Positions 1 to 10,388 of a stretch of DNA of 64,000 bases are shown here, piece after piece. The notes under the pieces are model-generated. The model saw only the letters and a list, made by a program, of their open reading frames with translations, searched no databases and was not told the DNA's origin. The position numbers and the translations under genes are program-made. Position 1 is the first letter of the stretch, and each line of letters opens with the position of its first letter. The stretch spans positions 185,420 to 249,419 of the forward strand of contig NZ_JAMHIV010000008.1 in NCBI RefSeq assembly GCF_023897065.1, given 5' to 3'. The DNA is from Crossiella sp. SN42. GTDB taxonomy: Bacteria > Actinomycetota > Actinomycetes > Mycobacteriales > Pseudonocardiaceae.

Positions 1-104
1 TGCCTCCCCAGATCCGGATGTCGGGTCGTGCTTAGTCGCTGGCCGATCACCTGGTCAAGAGGTCGAACGGCCCTGCGTGCCCGGGGTCTCGTAGGCTTGT
101 CCGC

Positions 105-788
105 GTGCTCGTGCTCGCCCTGGACACCGCCACCCCCGCCATCACCGCGGGGATCGTCGCGCTGGCGGACTCCGGTCCGCGGCTGCTCGCCGAGCGGGTG
201 ACCCTCGACCCGAGAGCGGCCGGTGAGCTGCTCACCCCGCAGGTGCACCAGGTCGCGGAGGCGGCCGGGATCGCGCTGGCCGAGCTGGCCGCGATCGTCA
301 CCGGCGCCGGTCCTGGCCCGTTCACCAGCCTGCGCGCGGGCATGGTCACCGCGGCCGCGTTCGGGCACGCCTTGGACAAGCCGGTGCACCCGGTCTCCAC
401 CCTGGACGCGATCGCCGCCGGTACCAGCCACGACGCGGGTCTGCTCGTGGTCACCGACGCCCGCCGCCGCGAGGTGTACTGGTCGGCCTACGACGCGGCC
501 GGGCGCAACGTCACCGGCCCCCGGGTGGACCGCCCGGACGCGGTGGCCGAGCTGCTCACCGGCGAGCTCGCCGGGCTGGGCATCACCCAGGTCGCCGGGC
601 ACGTGGCCGCCCAGCACGCCGAGCTGTTCGGCCTGGCCGTGCTGGACGCGGCGTACCCGACCCCGGTGGGCCTGGTGCGCGCCGCGGAATCCGCGCTCGG
701 CGGCGAGCCCGCGCCGCTCACCCCGCTCTACCTGCGCCGCCCGGACGCGGTGGAACCCGCGGGCCGCAAGCGGGTGAGCCCGGCATGA
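105..788 (+). CDS. tsaB: tRNA threonylcarbamoyladenosine biosynthesis protein TsaB
   Basis: TsaB is the non-catalytic ASKHA-fold partner that pairs with TsaD to transfer threonylcarbamoyl from TC-AMP to A37 of ANN-decoding tRNAs in the cytoplasm. The protein is 227 residues, a normal length. It opens with the family start LALDTATPA and carries the GPGPFTSLR motif near residue 70, which is diagnostic. The start is a GTG followed at once by the conserved N-terminal strand. The stop overlaps the start of rimI, and rimI overlaps tsaD, so the three genes are one translationally coupled unit. The same order (Rv3421c-Rv3420c-Rv3419c) is known in mycobacteria. Confidence 0.96.
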   Translation: MLVLALDTATPAITAGIVALADSGPRLLAERVTLDPRAAGELLTPQVHQVAEAAGIALAELAAIVTGAGPGPFTSLRAGMVTAAAFGHALDKPVHPVSTLDAIAAGTSHDAGLLVVTDARRREVYWSAYDAAGRNVTGPRVDRPDAVAELLTGELAGLGITQVAGHVAAQHAELFGLAVLDAAYPTPVGLVRAAESALGGEPAPLTPLYLRRPDAVEPAGRKRVSPA

Positions 789-1258
789 CCGTCCACATCG
801 GACCGTTGCGCCGCGAGGACCTCAAGCGCTGCGCGGAGCTGGAGGCGGAGCTCTTCGCCGGGGACGACCCCTGGTCCGAGCCCGCCTTCGCCGCCGAGAT
901 CGACGCCGGGCACCACTACGTCGGCGCCTACGCCGAGGGTGAGCTGATCGGCTACGCCGGGATCGCGCTGCTGGTCGGCCCGCCGCAGGCCGAGGCCGAG
1001 GTGCACACCATCGCGGTGCACCCGGACTGGCAGGGCAACGGCATCGGCAAGGCGCTGCTGCTGGACCTGCTGGCGCACGTGGGTCAGGTCAACGCCACCG
1101 TGTTCCTGGAAGTGCGCACCGACAACGAACCGGCCATCGCGCTCTACGAACGGCAGGGCTTCGAGAAGCTCGGCGTGCGCAAGCGCTACTACCAGCCCTC
1201 CGGCGCGGACGCCTTCACCATGCGCCGGGTGCCCACCGCGGAAAGCAGAACAGCATGA
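785..1258 (+). CDS. rimI: ribosomal protein S18-alanine N-acetyltransferase RimI
   Basis: This is a GNAT acetyltransferase of 157 residues that acetylates the N-terminal alanine of ribosomal protein S18 using acetyl-CoA. It has the GNAT fold signature [19 protein letters not shown] around residues 77-95, where the Q-G-N-G-I-G segment is the acetyl-CoA pyrophosphate loop, followed by [20 protein letters not shown], typical of RimI. It starts 4 nt inside the end of tsaB and its stop overlaps the tsaD start. Position between tsaB and tsaD supports RimI over a generic GNAT. Confidence 0.94.
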   Translation: MTVHIGPLRREDLKRCAELEAELFAGDDPWSEPAFAAEIDAGHHYVGAYAEGELIGYAGIALLVGPPQAEAEVHTIAVHPDWQGNGIGKALLLDLLAHVGQVNATVFLEVRTDNEPAIALYERQGFEKLGVRKRYYQPSGADAFTMRRVPTAESRTA

Positions 1259-2292
1259 TCGTCCTCGGCATCGAGACCTCCTGCGACGAGACCGGCGTCG
1301 GCATCGTCCGCCGCGGTCCGGACGGCCACCTGGAGCTGCTGGCCGACGAGGTCGCCTCCAGCGTCGAGGAGCACGCCCGCTTCGGCGGCGTGGTGCCCGA
1401 GATCGCCAGCCGGGCACACCTGCAGGCCATGGTGCCCACCATGCGCAGGGCGCTGGACGCGGCGAAGCTGTCACTGTCCGATGTGGACGCCGTCGCGGTC
1501 ACCGCGGGGCCGGGGCTGGCGGGCGCGCTGCTGGTCGGGGTGTCGGCGGCCAAGGCCTACGCCAGCGCGGCGGGCAAGCCGCTCTACGGGGTCAACCACC
1601 TGGCCGGGCACGTGGCCGCGGACACCCTGGAGCACGGCCCGCTGCCCAGTCGCTGCCTGGCGCTGCTGGTCTCCGGCGGGCACAGTCAGCTGCTGCTGGT
1701 GGACGACCTGGTCAGCAAGATCACCGAGATCGGCGCCACCATCGACGACGCCGCGGGCGAGGCCTACGACAAGGTGGCCAGGGTGCTCGACCTGCCCTAC
1801 CCCGGCGGCCCGCCCATCGACAAGCTGGCCAGGCAGGGCAACCCGAAGGCCATCGACTTCCCGCGTGGCCTGACCGGCCCGAGGGACGCGCGGCACATGT
1901 TCTCCTTCTCCGGCCTCAAGACCGCGGTGGCCCGCTGGGTCGAGCAGCGGGAGCGCGCGGGCGAGCCGATCCCGGTGGCCGATGTCGCGGCCAGCTTCCA
2001 GGAGGCGGTCGCGGACGTGCTCACCATGAAGGCGGTGCGCGCGGCCACCGAGCTGGGCGTGGGCACGCTGGTGATCTCCGGCGGGGTGGCGGCCAACTCG
2101 CGGCTCAAGGAGCTGGCGGCCGAGCGCTGCGCGGCGGCCGGGATCGAGCTGCGGGTGCCCAGGCCGAGGCTGTGCACCGACAACGGCGCGATGATCGCCG
2201 CGCTGGGCGCGCACGTGGTGGCCGCGGGCGCGGACCCCTCGCCGCTGACGCTGTCCGCGGACCCCTCGCTACCGCTGGTCTACGGCGGCTGA
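1255..2292 (+). CDS. tsaD: tRNA N6-adenosine threonylcarbamoyltransferase TsaD
   Basis: TsaD is the catalytic metalloprotein of t6A synthesis. The protein is 345 residues. It shows the N-terminal [18 protein letters not shown] phosphate motif, the metal-binding histidines in the segment EIASRAH and the nearby NHLAGH motif, and the C-terminal [11 protein letters not shown] signature. Its start overlaps the rimI stop (ATGA). The last 24 nt are read on the opposite strand as the end of a MerR-type regulator gene, so the operon ends tail to tail with that gene and no separate terminator was seen between them. Confidence 0.97.
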   Translation: MIVLGIETSCDETGVGIVRRGPDGHLELLADEVASSVEEHARFGGVVPEIASRAHLQAMVPTMRRALDAAKLSLSDVDAVAVTAGPGLAGALLVGVSAAKAYASAAGKPLYGVNHLAGHVAADTLEHGPLPSRCLALLVSGGHSQLLLVDDLVSKITEIGATIDDAAGEAYDKVARVLDLPYPGGPPIDKLARQGNPKAIDFPRGLTGPRDARHMFSFSGLKTAVARWVEQRERAGEPIPVADVAASFQEAVADVLTMKAVRAATELGVGTLVISGGVAANSRLKELAAERCAAAGIELRVPRPRLCTDNGAMIAALGAHVVAAGADPSPLTLSADPSLPLVYGG

Positions 2293-2898
2293 GCCGAACC
2301 GCTTGGCCGCCTGGTGCTGGTGGCCGAGCCTGCGCAGCGCGGCGAAGAGGGCGTCGCCGAGCACGGTGCCGACCACCGCGGTCTCCACCACCGCCTCCGG
2401 GTTGTCCAGGCCGGCCAGCTGGTCCACATCGGCCTCGGCCACCTCGTCGGCCAGCCGCACGTAGCGTTCCAGGTCCGCCAGCAGCCGTTCCTGGCCCAGC
2501 TCGCGGAAGGTGCCGAGCAGCCCGGCGGCGGCGCGCCCGGCCGGGTCCGCCGGGTCGATGGTCCAGCCGCGTTCGGCGGCCGCGGCGCGCAGCCGTTCGT
2601 AGGCCCAGTCCGCGTCCGGGGCGGTGGCATGGGTCAGGCCGTACTGGGCGGCGCCCAGGGTGTCGAACAGCCCGGCCCCGCTGTCCAGCGACTCCACCAC
2701 CCTGCGCACCTCGGCCACCGAGCAGCCGCCGGTCTCGATCAGCGCCCGGACCAGCTTGAGCCGCCGGACGTGCGCCTCGGTGTACTGGGCCTGGTTGGGG
2801 CTGGTCCGCTCGCCGGGCGGCAGCAGCTGTTCGCGCAGGTAGAACTTGATCGTCCCGACCGGGACGCCCGACTCGGCGCTCAGCTCCGCCATCCGCAT
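2269..2898 (-). CDS. MerR family transcriptional regulator
   Basis: This is a 209-residue cytoplasmic DNA-binding protein. The first 70 residues are a MerR winged helix: [20 protein letters not shown], then the wing with [16 protein letters not shown]. The rest is helical with a long putative dimerisation helix and no cysteine pattern that would mark a metal sensor, so the effector is unknown. The start chosen is the ATG at the head of the helix-turn-helix; the frame stays open upstream, but that part lacks family similarity and runs across the divergent gene. It is transcribed away from a membrane-protein gene, and the 81-bp gap between them holds a 43-bp symmetric palindrome, the likely operator. 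Confidence 0.88.
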   Translation of the reverse strand: MRMAELSAESGVPVGTIKFYLREQLLPPGERTSPNQAQYTEAHVRRLKLVRALIETGGCSVAEVRRVVESLDSGAGLFDTLGAAQYGLTHATAPDADWAYERLRAAAAERGWTIDPADPAGRAAAGLLGTFRELGQERLLADLERYVRLADEVAEADVDQLAGLDNPEAVVETAVVGTVLGDALFAALRRLGHQHQAAKRFGSAAVDQR

Positions 2899-2925
2899 GC
2901 GGGTCAACCTACTTGTGCGAGCCAC

Positions 2926-2968
2926 ATGGATACCGTAGCTTTCCAAAGTAGAAAGCGCTGCTATCCAT
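2926..2968. promoter_or_regulatory. interrupted palindrome, putative MerR-type operator
   Basis: Two nested inverted repeats share one centre at base 2947: ATGGATA (2926-2932) with TATCCAT (2962-2968), and GCTTTC (2938-2943) with GAAAGC (2951-2956). The segment is AT-richer than its surroundings and sits in the gap between the divergent MerR gene and a membrane-protein gene. MerR dimers bind long dyads inside promoters, so this is most likely the operator controlling both genes. The symmetry is seen directly; binding is inferred. Confidence 0.7.
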
Positions 2969-2979
2969 ATGGAGGAGCC

Positions 2980-3918
2980 ATGGCGGGCTGGCATCGACCT
3001 CTGCTGGTGTGCTCGGCCGCGATGGCGGCGCTCGCGCTGGTCTCGCTGGCCGGGGTGGTTCTTGACGAGCGGACCGTGCTCGGCGCGCCGCTGTGGCTCA
3101 AGCCGTTCAAGTTCGCGGTGTCCAACGCGCTCTACGGCCTGACCTGGGCCTGGCTGGCCTCGCTGCTCGGAAGCGGCGCGCACCGCTGGGCCAACGCGGC
3201 GGCGGCGATCATGGTGCTGGACTTCGTGATCATCCTGGTCCAGGCGCTGCGCGGGCGGCCAAGCCACTTCAACCTGGCCACTCCACTGGACACCGCGCTC
3301 TACGTGGTGATGGGCGTGGCGGTGGTGGTGCTGTGGGTGGGCACGGCCGTGCTGACCCTGCGGGTGCTGCGGCTGCCGATCGCCGACGCCGGACAGCGCT
3401 GGGCGCTGCGGCTGGGCACCGGCATCTCGCTGCTCGGCCTGGCCCTCGGCGGCCTGATGACCGTGCCGAGGGCGAGCCAGCCCCTACCCGGTCCGGTGGC
3501 AGGCGCGCACAGCGTCGGCGTGCCCGACGGCGGCCCCGGCCTGCCGCTCACCGGCTGGAGCACCACCGGCGGCGACCTGCGCGTCCCGCACTTCGTCGGC
3601 ATGCACGCGCTCCAGGCGCTGCCGCTGTTCCTGCTGCTGCTCACCGCGCTCCAGGTGCCCGCGCTGCTGCGCGCCCGGCTGGTGGTGGTGGCCGGGACCG
3701 GTTACCTCAGCCTGGTCGCGCTGGTCACCTGGCAGGCGTTGCGCGGCCAGCCGCTGCTGCGCCCGGACGCGCTGACCCTGGCCGCGCTGGGAGTGCTGCT
3801 GCTCGGGGTGCTCGCGGGCGCGGTCAGGGCCGCAGCGACCAGCCGTCCAGGACCTCGGCCAGCAGCCAGTTCCCGCCCAGCGCCAGCGAGCCCAGCGCCA
3901 CCAGCCCGAACACGCTGA
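2980..3918 (+). CDS. polytopic membrane protein, unknown function
   Basis: I do not recognise a named family. The product is 312 residues with about seven or eight hydrophobic segments, for example ALALVSLAGVVL near the N-terminus, MVLDFVIILVQAL, VVMGVAVVVLWVGTAVL and ALPLFLLLLTALQV, so it is an inner-membrane protein. The start is the ATG nine bases after a strong GGAGGAG ribosome site. It is divergent from a MerR regulator and probably controlled by it through the shared palindrome. The last 30 or so residues are low-complexity Pro/Ala/Ser/Arg and are encoded antisense to the 3' end of the M50 protease gene, which suggests the original stop codon was lost. Confidence 0.8.
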   Translation: MAGWHRPLLVCSAAMAALALVSLAGVVLDERTVLGAPLWLKPFKFAVSNALYGLTWAWLASLLGSGAHRWANAAAAIMVLDFVIILVQALRGRPSHFNLATPLDTALYVVMGVAVVVLWVGTAVLTLRVLRLPIADAGQRWALRLGTGISLLGLALGGLMTVPRASQPLPGPVAGAHSVGVPDGGPGLPLTGWSTTGGDLRVPHFVGMHALQALPLFLLLLTALQVPALLRARLVVVAGTGYLSLVALVTWQALRGQPLLRPDALTLAALGVLLLGVLAGAVRAAATSRPGPRPAASSRPAPASPAPPARTR

Positions 3919-4546
3919 CCCAGAAGATCCCCGGCAGCCCGGTGAGCCGGGCCAGCTGGTCCGCGTCGGAGTCCCTGGCCCGGCCCCGCCGCCGCTTGCG
4001 CTGGAGCTCCGGCACCGGCCGCACCCCGCCGATCAGCAGGAACCAGGTGACCAGGTAGGCGAACCCGGCCTGCACCGCGCTGTCGGCCAGCACCGACACC
4101 GCCACCAGCGCGCCGCCGGTGACCAGCAGCAGCACCGCGCCGTAGACGTTGCGCACCATGATCAGCACCAGCAGCAGCAACGCGGTGCACACCCACAGCA
4201 GCAGCGTGATCATCCCGGTGCCGAGCAGCGCGGCCAGCCCGAGACCGAGCAGCGAGGGCGCGATGTACCCGGCCAGGACGGTGAGGACCATGCCCGGCCC
4301 GGTCGGCTTGCCCCGGGAGGTGGTGAGCCCGGAGGTGTCGGAGTGCAGCCGGATCCCGCTCAGCCGCCGCCCGACCAGCACCGCGATCAGCCCGTGGCCC
4401 GCCTCGTGCACGATGGTCACCACGTTGCGGGCCAGCCGCCACGGCCCGTTGGCCAGCACGACGATCAGCGCGACCAGCGCCGTCGTCAGCACGACCCACT
4501 GCGGCGGCGCCGGTTGCACACTGATCAGCCGTTCCCAGAAGTCCAC
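3824..4546 (-). CDS. M50-type membrane metalloprotease family protein
   Basis: The product is a 240-residue polytopic membrane protein with the zinc-protease motif HEAGH at residues 47-51, inside the second hydrophobic stretch (VVTIVHEAGHGLIAVLVGR). This matches the M50B-like group of actinobacterial peptidase proteins. Further membrane helices follow (residues about 85-170 and near the C-terminus), with an Arg/Lys-rich cytoplasmic loop after PVPELQ. It probably acts on membrane or membrane-adjacent substrates, but none can be named. The 3' end overlaps the convergent membrane gene by 95 nt. Whether it is an active site-2-type protease is inferred from the motif alone. Confidence 0.85.
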   Translation of the reverse strand: MDFWERLISVQPAPPQWVVLTTALVALIVVLANGPWRLARNVVTIVHEAGHGLIAVLVGRRLSGIRLHSDTSGLTTSRGKPTGPGMVLTVLAGYIAPSLLGLGLAALLGTGMITLLLWVCTALLLLVLIMVRNVYGAVLLLVTGGALVAVSVLADSAVQAGFAYLVTWFLLIGGVRPVPELQRKRRRGRARDSDADQLARLTGLPGIFWVSVFGLVALGSLALGGNWLLAEVLDGWSLRP

Positions 4547-4582
4547 GCCCCACTGCTACCAGACGGGGGTGAAGATCCCCTC

Positions 4583-6103
4583 TCAGGCCCGGTGCAGCCC
4601 GGGTTCCCGGTCCTGCACCAGGAAGCTGGCCGCGGTCTCGGCGGGCGCGTCCGGCTTGGTCACGTACGGCAGGGTGCGGAAGTCCGCGCGCAGCTCGCTC
4701 GCGGTGAACTTGGTCCGCACGTACCCGCGCCGGTTCTTGTGGAACTTCACGTGCGGGTTCTCCGCGAGCACCGCCGCGTTCGGGTCGTCGTTGCCGTCCC
4801 GGCCGCTGGTGATCGAGGTGGTGACCAGCTCGACGCCCACGGTCTTGGAGGTCGGGTCGCCGTAGCCGGCCTTGATGTCGGCCGCCCAGTGCCGGTGCAC
4901 GTCGCCGGTGAGCACCACCGCGTTGCGGGTCTGTCCAAGCCCGGCGGCGATCTTGTCCCGGTTCACCTTGTAGCCGTCCCAGGCGTCCATGTTGAAGCCC
5001 TCGGGGGTGCCGGGGGTGAGGTCGATCTGGGCGAAGAAGACCTGCTGGCCGAGCACGTTCCAGCGGGCGCGGGAGCGGTGCAGGCCGTCCAGCAGCCAGC
5101 GCTCCTGGTCCGCGCCGGTGATCGAGCGAGTGGGATCCAGCCTGGCCTCGCACCCGGCCTTCACCCCGTCGCCGCAGGCCTGGTCGCTGCGGTACTGGCG
5201 GGTGTCGAGCATGTGGAAGTCGGCCAGCCCGCCCCAGCGGATCCGCCGGTACAGCTGGAGGTCGATGCCGTTGGGCTTGGCCGTCCGGCGCAGCGGCATG
5301 TTCTCGTAGTACGCCTGGAACGCCGCGGCCCGCCGCGCCAGGAAGGCCGGGTCCGGCTGCTCGGGAACCTCGTCCGCCCAGTTGTTCTCAGTTTCGTGAT
5401 CATCCCAAATGACGGCCCAAGGCGCGGTGGCGTGCGCGAGCTGGAGGTCGGGGTCGGTCTTGTACTGGGCGTGCCGCAGCCGGTAGTTCGCCAGCGTCCG
5501 GGTCTCCGGGCCGAGCACCTTGCGCACCTCGTTGGCACCGGCGGCGTACTCGTACTGGTAGTCGCCCAGGTGCAGGATCAGGTCCGGGTGGTCCTCGGCG
5601 AGGCGGCGGTAGGCGGTGAAGTAGCCCTGGCCGTAGTGCGAGCAGGAGGCGAAGCACATGGTCAGCTCGGTGCGCAGCACCTCGGGGCCGGGCGCGGTGC
5701 GGGTGCGGCCGGCCGGGGAGAGCTCACCGCCGGTGCGGAAGCGGTAGAAGTACTCGCGACCGGCGCGCAGCCCGCCGACCTCCACGTGCACGGTGTGCGC
5801 GGACTCCGGCCGGGCGTGCGCCACCCCGCGCCGGGCGATCCGGCGGAACCGCTCGTCCTCGGCCACCTCCCAGTGCACCGGCACCACCCGGTCCGGCATG
5901 CCGCCGAGGCCGTCCTCGTTCAGCGGGGACACCGCAAGGCGGGTCCACAGCACCACGCCATCCGGGGTCGGGTCCCCGGAGGCGACGCCGAGGGTGAACG
6001 GGTCGACGAGCTTGCGGGAGGGGGCGGCGACCGCGGGCAGGGCGGTGGACAGGGCCAGGGTGGCCGCGCCGCCGAGCAGGGCGGAGCGTCGGGACACGCG
6101 CAT
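4583..6103 (-). CDS. Tat-exported PhoD-like alkaline phosphatase
   Basis: This is a PhoD/PF09423-type phosphodiesterase/alkaline phosphatase of 506 residues that releases phosphate from organic esters outside the cell. The N-terminus RVSRRSALLGG followed by a hydrophobic stretch and AVA-A is a twin-arginine signal with a cleavage site near residue 28. A PhoD N-terminal beta domain (GVASGDPTPDGVVLWTRL) is followed by metal-site segments ILHLGDYQYEY, WDDHETENNW and VLTGDVHRHW. The start is the ATG with GGAGG just upstream; the reading frame extends much further 5' but without homology. PhoD enzymes of this family usually bind Ca and Fe and are often phosphate-regulated; no Pho box was identified here. 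Confidence 0.93.
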   Translation of the reverse strand: MRVSRRSALLGGAATLALSTALPAVAAPSRKLVDPFTLGVASGDPTPDGVVLWTRLAVSPLNEDGLGGMPDRVVPVHWEVAEDERFRRIARRGVAHARPESAHTVHVEVGGLRAGREYFYRFRTGGELSPAGRTRTAPGPEVLRTELTMCFASCSHYGQGYFTAYRRLAEDHPDLILHLGDYQYEYAAGANEVRKVLGPETRTLANYRLRHAQYKTDPDLQLAHATAPWAVIWDDHETENNWADEVPEQPDPAFLARRAAAFQAYYENMPLRRTAKPNGIDLQLYRRIRWGGLADFHMLDTRQYRSDQACGDGVKAGCEARLDPTRSITGADQERWLLDGLHRSRARWNVLGQQVFFAQIDLTPGTPEGFNMDAWDGYKVNRDKIAAGLGQTRNAVVLTGDVHRHWAADIKAGYGDPTSKTVGVELVTTSITSGRDGNDDPNAAVLAENPHVKFHKNRRGYVRTKFTASELRADFRTLPYVTKPDAPAETAASFLVQDREPGLHRA

Positions 6104-6232
6104 GGTGGGGCCTCCATGGTTCGGGAACACCCCGATCCCATGTCCGGGCGCGTGACGCGCACCAGCCACCATTGGTTGCCACCTCGGCACGGCGCGGTGA
6201 ACTTCCCGGAACTCCGGGCCTACGGTTGAGGT

Positions 6233-7591
6233 ATGAGCTGGCTGGACGACCGGCTGAGCCGGGCCGAGCGGGACGGGGCCAGCGCCGTGCAGTGGAACGA
6301 GCTGGGGATGGCGCTGGCCGACCAGCGGCGCTGGCAGCGTGCGGAGGACTGCTTCCGCCAGGCCATCGCCGCCGGTGGCGAGCACGCGCACTACAACCTG
6401 GGCAACGTGCTCCGCCAGCGCTACCTGCCCGCCAGGGACCGCACGCTGCTCGAACAGGCCGTGCACAGCTACCGCAAGGCCGTGGTGGCCGGCTGCCTGG
6501 ACGCGCACCAGGCCCTGGGCATGGCCCTGGTCGAGCTGGGCGAGTACACCGAGGAGGCCCGCGAGCAGCTCGGCATCGCCGCCCGGCTGGGCGAGCGCTG
6601 GGCGGTGATGGGCCAGGCCCAGCTGGCCGAGGCCGACGGCGACCCGGCCGAGCAGGAGCGGCTGCTGCGCGACCTGCTCACCGACGCCGACCCGGTGCTG
6701 GCCGACTGCGCCCGCGCCGAGCTGGGCATCGTGCTGCGCTTCGAGCAGCGGGCCGCCGAGGCGGAGACCCTGCTCGCCGAGGGCGCGGAGCGCGGCCAGC
6801 GGCACTCCGCCTACCAGTACGCGCTGCTGCTGGATGAGGACCCGCACGCCGCGGCCAGGGCCGAGCCCGCCTTCCGCCGGGCGGTCGAGCTGGGCGAGCA
6901 GCAGGCCCTGCTCAAGCTCGGCAGGCTGCTGCGCCGCAACCACCGGTCCCGGGCCGCGGTCGAGGTCTTCGCCGCGGCGGTCGCGGCCGGGCTGCCCGAG
7001 GCGCACGCCCAGCTCGCCCGCGCCCACCGCGACCTGGGCGAACGCCAGGAGATGTTCGCCGCCCTGGACCTGGGCATGGCCCTCGGCGACGCGGAGGCCT
7101 TCTTCGAGGCGGCCGAGATCGCCGAGCTGGAGGACCGGCGGGCCGAGGCCGAGCAGATCCTGTGGCGGGCGCTGGCCGAGCTGACCGACCCCGGCGACCT
7201 GGCCATGGCCAGGGTGCAGCTGGCCGATGAGTTCTTCGACGCCGGGCGCGCGGCCGAGGGCGTCGAGCTGCTGCGGGCCGGGGTGGCCGCGGGGGAGAGC
7301 GAGGCGGTCAACTCCCTCGGCAACTACTACAGCGAGCACCTCGGCGACCCGGCCTCGGCCGAGGCGGTCTACCGGGCCGCCGTGGCCGCTGGCGACGATC
7401 TGGCCCGGTACAACCTGGCGCACCTGCTCTGGGCGGAGGGCAGGCTGGCCGAGGCCGAGTCCGAACTGCTGGGTCTGGTCACGGCGGGCGAGCCGGGTGC
7501 GTATCGTGACCTCGCGGAACTCGCCACGGCCAGGGGGCAGGCGAGCGAGGCTGAGAGATACCGCTCACTCGTTCCGAGGGGCCGTCGTTGA
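6233..7591 (+). CDS. TPR repeat protein
   Basis: The product is a 452-residue, alanine- and leucine-rich, all-helical protein made of about a dozen degenerate 34-residue tetratricopeptide/Sel1-like units, visible as repeated patterns such as W-N-E-L-G-M-A-L-A, A-E-D-C-F-R-Q-A and Y-N-L-G-N. It has no signal peptide or membrane helix, so it is a cytoplasmic scaffold or adaptor. The specific partner is unknown. The stop codon lies only 3 nt before the CIRCE operator of groESL, so heat-shock control of the next operon begins immediately at its end. A functional link to chaperones is possible but not shown. Confidence 0.85.
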   Translation: MSWLDDRLSRAERDGASAVQWNELGMALADQRRWQRAEDCFRQAIAAGGEHAHYNLGNVLRQRYLPARDRTLLEQAVHSYRKAVVAGCLDAHQALGMALVELGEYTEEAREQLGIAARLGERWAVMGQAQLAEADGDPAEQERLLRDLLTDADPVLADCARAELGIVLRFEQRAAEAETLLAEGAERGQRHSAYQYALLLDEDPHAAARAEPAFRRAVELGEQQALLKLGRLLRRNHRSRAAVEVFAAAVAAGLPEAHAQLARAHRDLGERQEMFAALDLGMALGDAEAFFEAAEIAELEDRRAEAEQILWRALAELTDPGDLAMARVQLADEFFDAGRAAEGVELLRAGVAAGESEAVNSLGNYYSEHLGDPASAEAVYRAAVAAGDDLARYNLAHLLWAEGRLAEAESELLGLVTAGEPGAYRDLAELATARGQASEAERYRSLVPRGRR

Positions 7592-7594
7592 GCG

Positions 7595-7621
7595 TTGGCA
7601 CTCGCAGGGGTAGAGTGCCAA
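7595..7621. promoter_or_regulatory. CIRCE operator (HrcA-binding site) for groESL
   Basis: The inverted repeat TTGGCACTC (7595-7603), nine-base spacer, GAGTGCCAA (7613-7621) is a perfect dyad and matches the CIRCE consensus arms with the TTGGCACTC variant common in actinobacteria. It lies about 100 bp before groES. By known biology the HrcA repressor binds it and lets go under heat stress. Confidence 0.95.
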
Positions 7622-7723
7622 TCGAACGGCGCTTCACCGCCCCGGCACCCGCGACGACGGGATGGTAGGAGCCGTAACTCAACTACCTGCCAACGCTTTC
7701 GAAGACCTACGGAGGTCAAACCG

Positions 7724-8020
7724 GTGAGCGTGAACATCAAGCCGCTCGAGGACAAGATCCTCGTCCAGGCGAGCGAGGCCGAGACGACGACCGCGTCCGG
7801 CATCGTCATCCCGGACACCGCCAAGGAGAAGCCCCAGGAGGGCTCCGTCCTGGCCGTTGGGCCGGGTCGTGTGGACGACAAGGGCAACCGCGTCCCGGTG
7901 GACGTGAACGTCGGCGACGTTGTCATCTACTCCAAGTACGGTGGCACCGAGGTCAAGTACAACGGCGAGGAGTACCTGATCCTCTCCGCCCGCGACGTGC
8001 TGGCCGTCATCCAGAAGTGA
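7724..8020 (+). CDS. groES: co-chaperonin GroES
   Basis: GroES is the 10-kDa lid of the chaperonin folding chamber. The protein is 98 residues and begins [15 protein letters not shown] from a GTG start, nine bases after GGAGG (7711-7715). The mobile loop [18 protein letters not shown], which contacts GroEL, is intact, as is the roof region and the C-terminal [14 protein letters not shown]. It is followed 94 nt later by groEL1, and the pair is under a CIRCE operator. Confidence 0.98.
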   Translation: MSVNIKPLEDKILVQASEAETTTASGIVIPDTAKEKPQEGSVLAVGPGRVDDKGNRVPVDVNVGDVVIYSKYGGTEVKYNGEEYLILSARDVLAVIQK

Positions 8021-8042
8021 CGACCTGCTGCTGAGCACCTGA

Positions 8043-9737
<1,695 letters not shown>

Positions 9738-9775
9738 CCTTGGCCTGGTAACGAAGCGCGCGTGACGAACGACAA

Positions 9776-9808
9776 GGGCGGCACCTCCCGGATCCGGGGG
9801 TGTCGCCC
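9776..9808. terminator. hairpin terminator between groEL1 and whiB
   Basis: A strong GC-rich inverted repeat, GGGCGGCACC... with ...GGTGTCGCCC, has one bulged base and one G-U pair. It lies between two genes that converge and could stop transcription from both sides. Confidence 0.7.
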
Positions 9809-9869
9809 TAAGTCGTCAGAAGGGGTTGTGCGGTGGCTGCGCTGCGTATGGCGGCGGACTCCGGCGGGT

Positions 9870-10178
9870 TCAGGCCGGAGCTGGGGTCAGGGCCAGCTTG
9901 CGCCGGCGGTTGCTGATGATCGACTCTCGTTCGGACTCCGACATCCCGCCCCAGATGCCATACGGCTCCTGGACGGCGAGAGCGTGCCGACGACACTGGG
10001 CGAGCACTGGGCACGCCTCGCACACCGCTTTGGCCTTGGCCTCGCGCCGTGCCCTTGCTGGTCCCCGCTCACCGTCGGGGTGGAAGAAGAACGCACTGTC
10101 CATACCGCGGCAGGAGCCGCGCAACTGCCAGTCCCACAGGTCCGCGTTCGGGCCGGGGAGTCGCCGGGTGTCAGCCAT
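9870..10178 (-). CDS. whiB3: WhiB3/WhiD family iron-sulfur transcriptional regulator
   Basis: This is a 102-residue WhiB-like protein that ligates a redox-sensitive 4Fe-4S cluster and controls transcription by binding the primary sigma factor. The four ligands are Cys23, Cys53, Cys56 and Cys62 (C-X2-C and C-X5-C at the end), followed by the G-I-W-G-G turn at residues 74-78 and an Arg/Lys-rich C-terminal segment. The opening RRLPGPNADLWDWQL matches WhiB3 of mycobacteria and WhiD of Streptomyces. Position after groEL1 is the same as in both. The start is the ATG just before this block; the upstream in-frame extension lacks similarity. WhiD is needed for late spore maturation in Streptomyces. 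Confidence 0.94.
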   Translation of the reverse strand: MADTRRLPGPNADLWDWQLRGSCRGMDSAFFFHPDGERGPARARREAKAKAVCEACPVLAQCRRHALAVQEPYGIWGGMSESERESIISNRRRKLALTPAPA

Positions 10179-10388
10179 CGCGACCACCTTCTTGCCGGAG
10201 TTGATGTGTCGTCGTGCCGTGGGGTGCCCGGATCTAACCTTGATCAACCGTAGAACCGCGCCAAAACTTGTTCAATCGCTAGGCTCGTCAGACCTAGTTC
10301 AACGCCGGGTGATCAAAATGGCTTGTCAGCGGCCTGCACCACCTGACTCAGGTTGCCGACCGGGTGACCCCGACCTGAACATGAACAC

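Noticed and set aside
1..104. Possible end of an upstream gene
   Set aside because: No plus-strand frame with good codon pattern ends here; only a weak antisense frame. Nothing can be called.
2314..2979. Upstream extension of the membrane-protein frame through the MerR gene
   Set aside because: It is antisense to the MerR gene; GGAGGAG before the ATG at 2980 marks the true start.
6104..7423. Upstream extension of the PhoD-like frame
   Set aside because: The extension lies antisense to the TPR gene and has no homology; the Tat signal and GGAGG mark the ATG at 6103 as the start.
9762..10253. Plus-strand frames opposite whiB3
   Set aside because: They are shadows of a gene with all four Fe-S cysteines and the G-I-W-G-G turn.
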